NCBI GenBank assembly: GCA_964610165.1
Contig: CAZSUZ010000012.1
Location: 1-40,762 of the forward strand
Reading direction: 5' to 3'
Source of the DNA: MFZZ01 sp964610165
GTDB lineage: Bacteria > Patescibacteriota > Microgenomatia > UBA1406 > GWC2-37-13
Length of the DNA: 40,762 nt
Shown here one piece after another: positions 40,370 through 40,762 of this stretch. A model generated the notes under the pieces. The model had not been told where the DNA came from. It was given only the letters and a program-made list of their open reading frames with translations, and did not search any database. Positions within the stretch are counted from its first letter, which is position 1; each line of letters starts with the position of its first letter. The translations under genes were made by a program, and so were the position numbers.

Positions 40370-40762
<393 letters not shown>

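Overview
The window reads as a chromosome segment of a bacterium with a small, AT-rich genome, most likely a member of the Candidate Phyla Radiation (Patescibacteria), perhaps Microgenomates-like. The reasons are very dense packing, a trigger factor without its PPIase domain, an Obg GTPase without its C-terminal domain, short unlinked housekeeping genes (ruvC, holA, a LexA-type regulator), two proteins resembling families I associate with CPR genomes (DUF5674, DUF5660), and a 23S rRNA gene with no 5S after it. TGA is used as a stop (many ATGA overlaps), so this is not one of the lineages that recode TGA. The phylum is inferred, not proven. A run of 100 N (21749-21848) is an assembly gap.

Layout. 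1-1200 (minus): a LexA-like regulator followed by a DUF5674-like gene and an unknown gene that runs off the window. 1327-1698: a small membrane protein with a strong promoter and a dyad. 1769-3616: a large unknown protein. 3745-3823: tRNA-Asp. 4113-7700: two related secreted lysozyme-like proteins flanking a short trigger factor and a DUF5660-like protein, then a small membrane protein and a membrane-anchored methyltransferase. 7744-7895: tRNA-Arg and tRNA-Lys. 8209-10542: a large secreted surface protein, compositionally unlike its neighbours, behind a structured leader that holds a possible 24-codon ORF. 10637-21748: mostly single housekeeping genes (CNNM/CorC-type transporter, obg, PH-domain protein, DipZ-like thiol-disulfide protein, CPR-type membrane protein, phosphomannomutase, DNA polymerase III delta, FAD oxidase, PfkB kinase).

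21849-40274 (minus) is a nearly continuous run of closely spaced or overlapping genes. It starts from a good promoter (39868-39896) with a LASTG-type sortase substrate, then a sortase, then a 1571-residue protein that joins two GT2 glycosyltransferases, a Wzx-like flippase and a GT4 glycosyltransferase. A GT4 enzyme, an FdtA-like ketoisomerase, an FdtB-like sugar aminotransferase, a methyltransferase, two GT2 enzymes, a polysaccharide deacetylase, a sugar-kinase-like protein, two GT-C membrane glycosyltransferases, a secreted glycosidase-like protein and finally ruvC follow. Together these look like a locus that builds, decorates and exports a surface glycan containing a 3-amino-deoxy sugar and anchors a surface protein. 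40370-40762 is the 3' end of 23S rRNA (minus), with a terminator.

A recurring signal is the placement of a -10 hexamer about 6-7 nt before the start codon (at 7107, 12016, 13023, 17021, 19251, 19305, 20831 and others). This implies that many mRNAs are leaderless. The few genes with a Shine-Dalgarno sequence (1327, 8209, the 8079 mini-ORF) are the exceptions.
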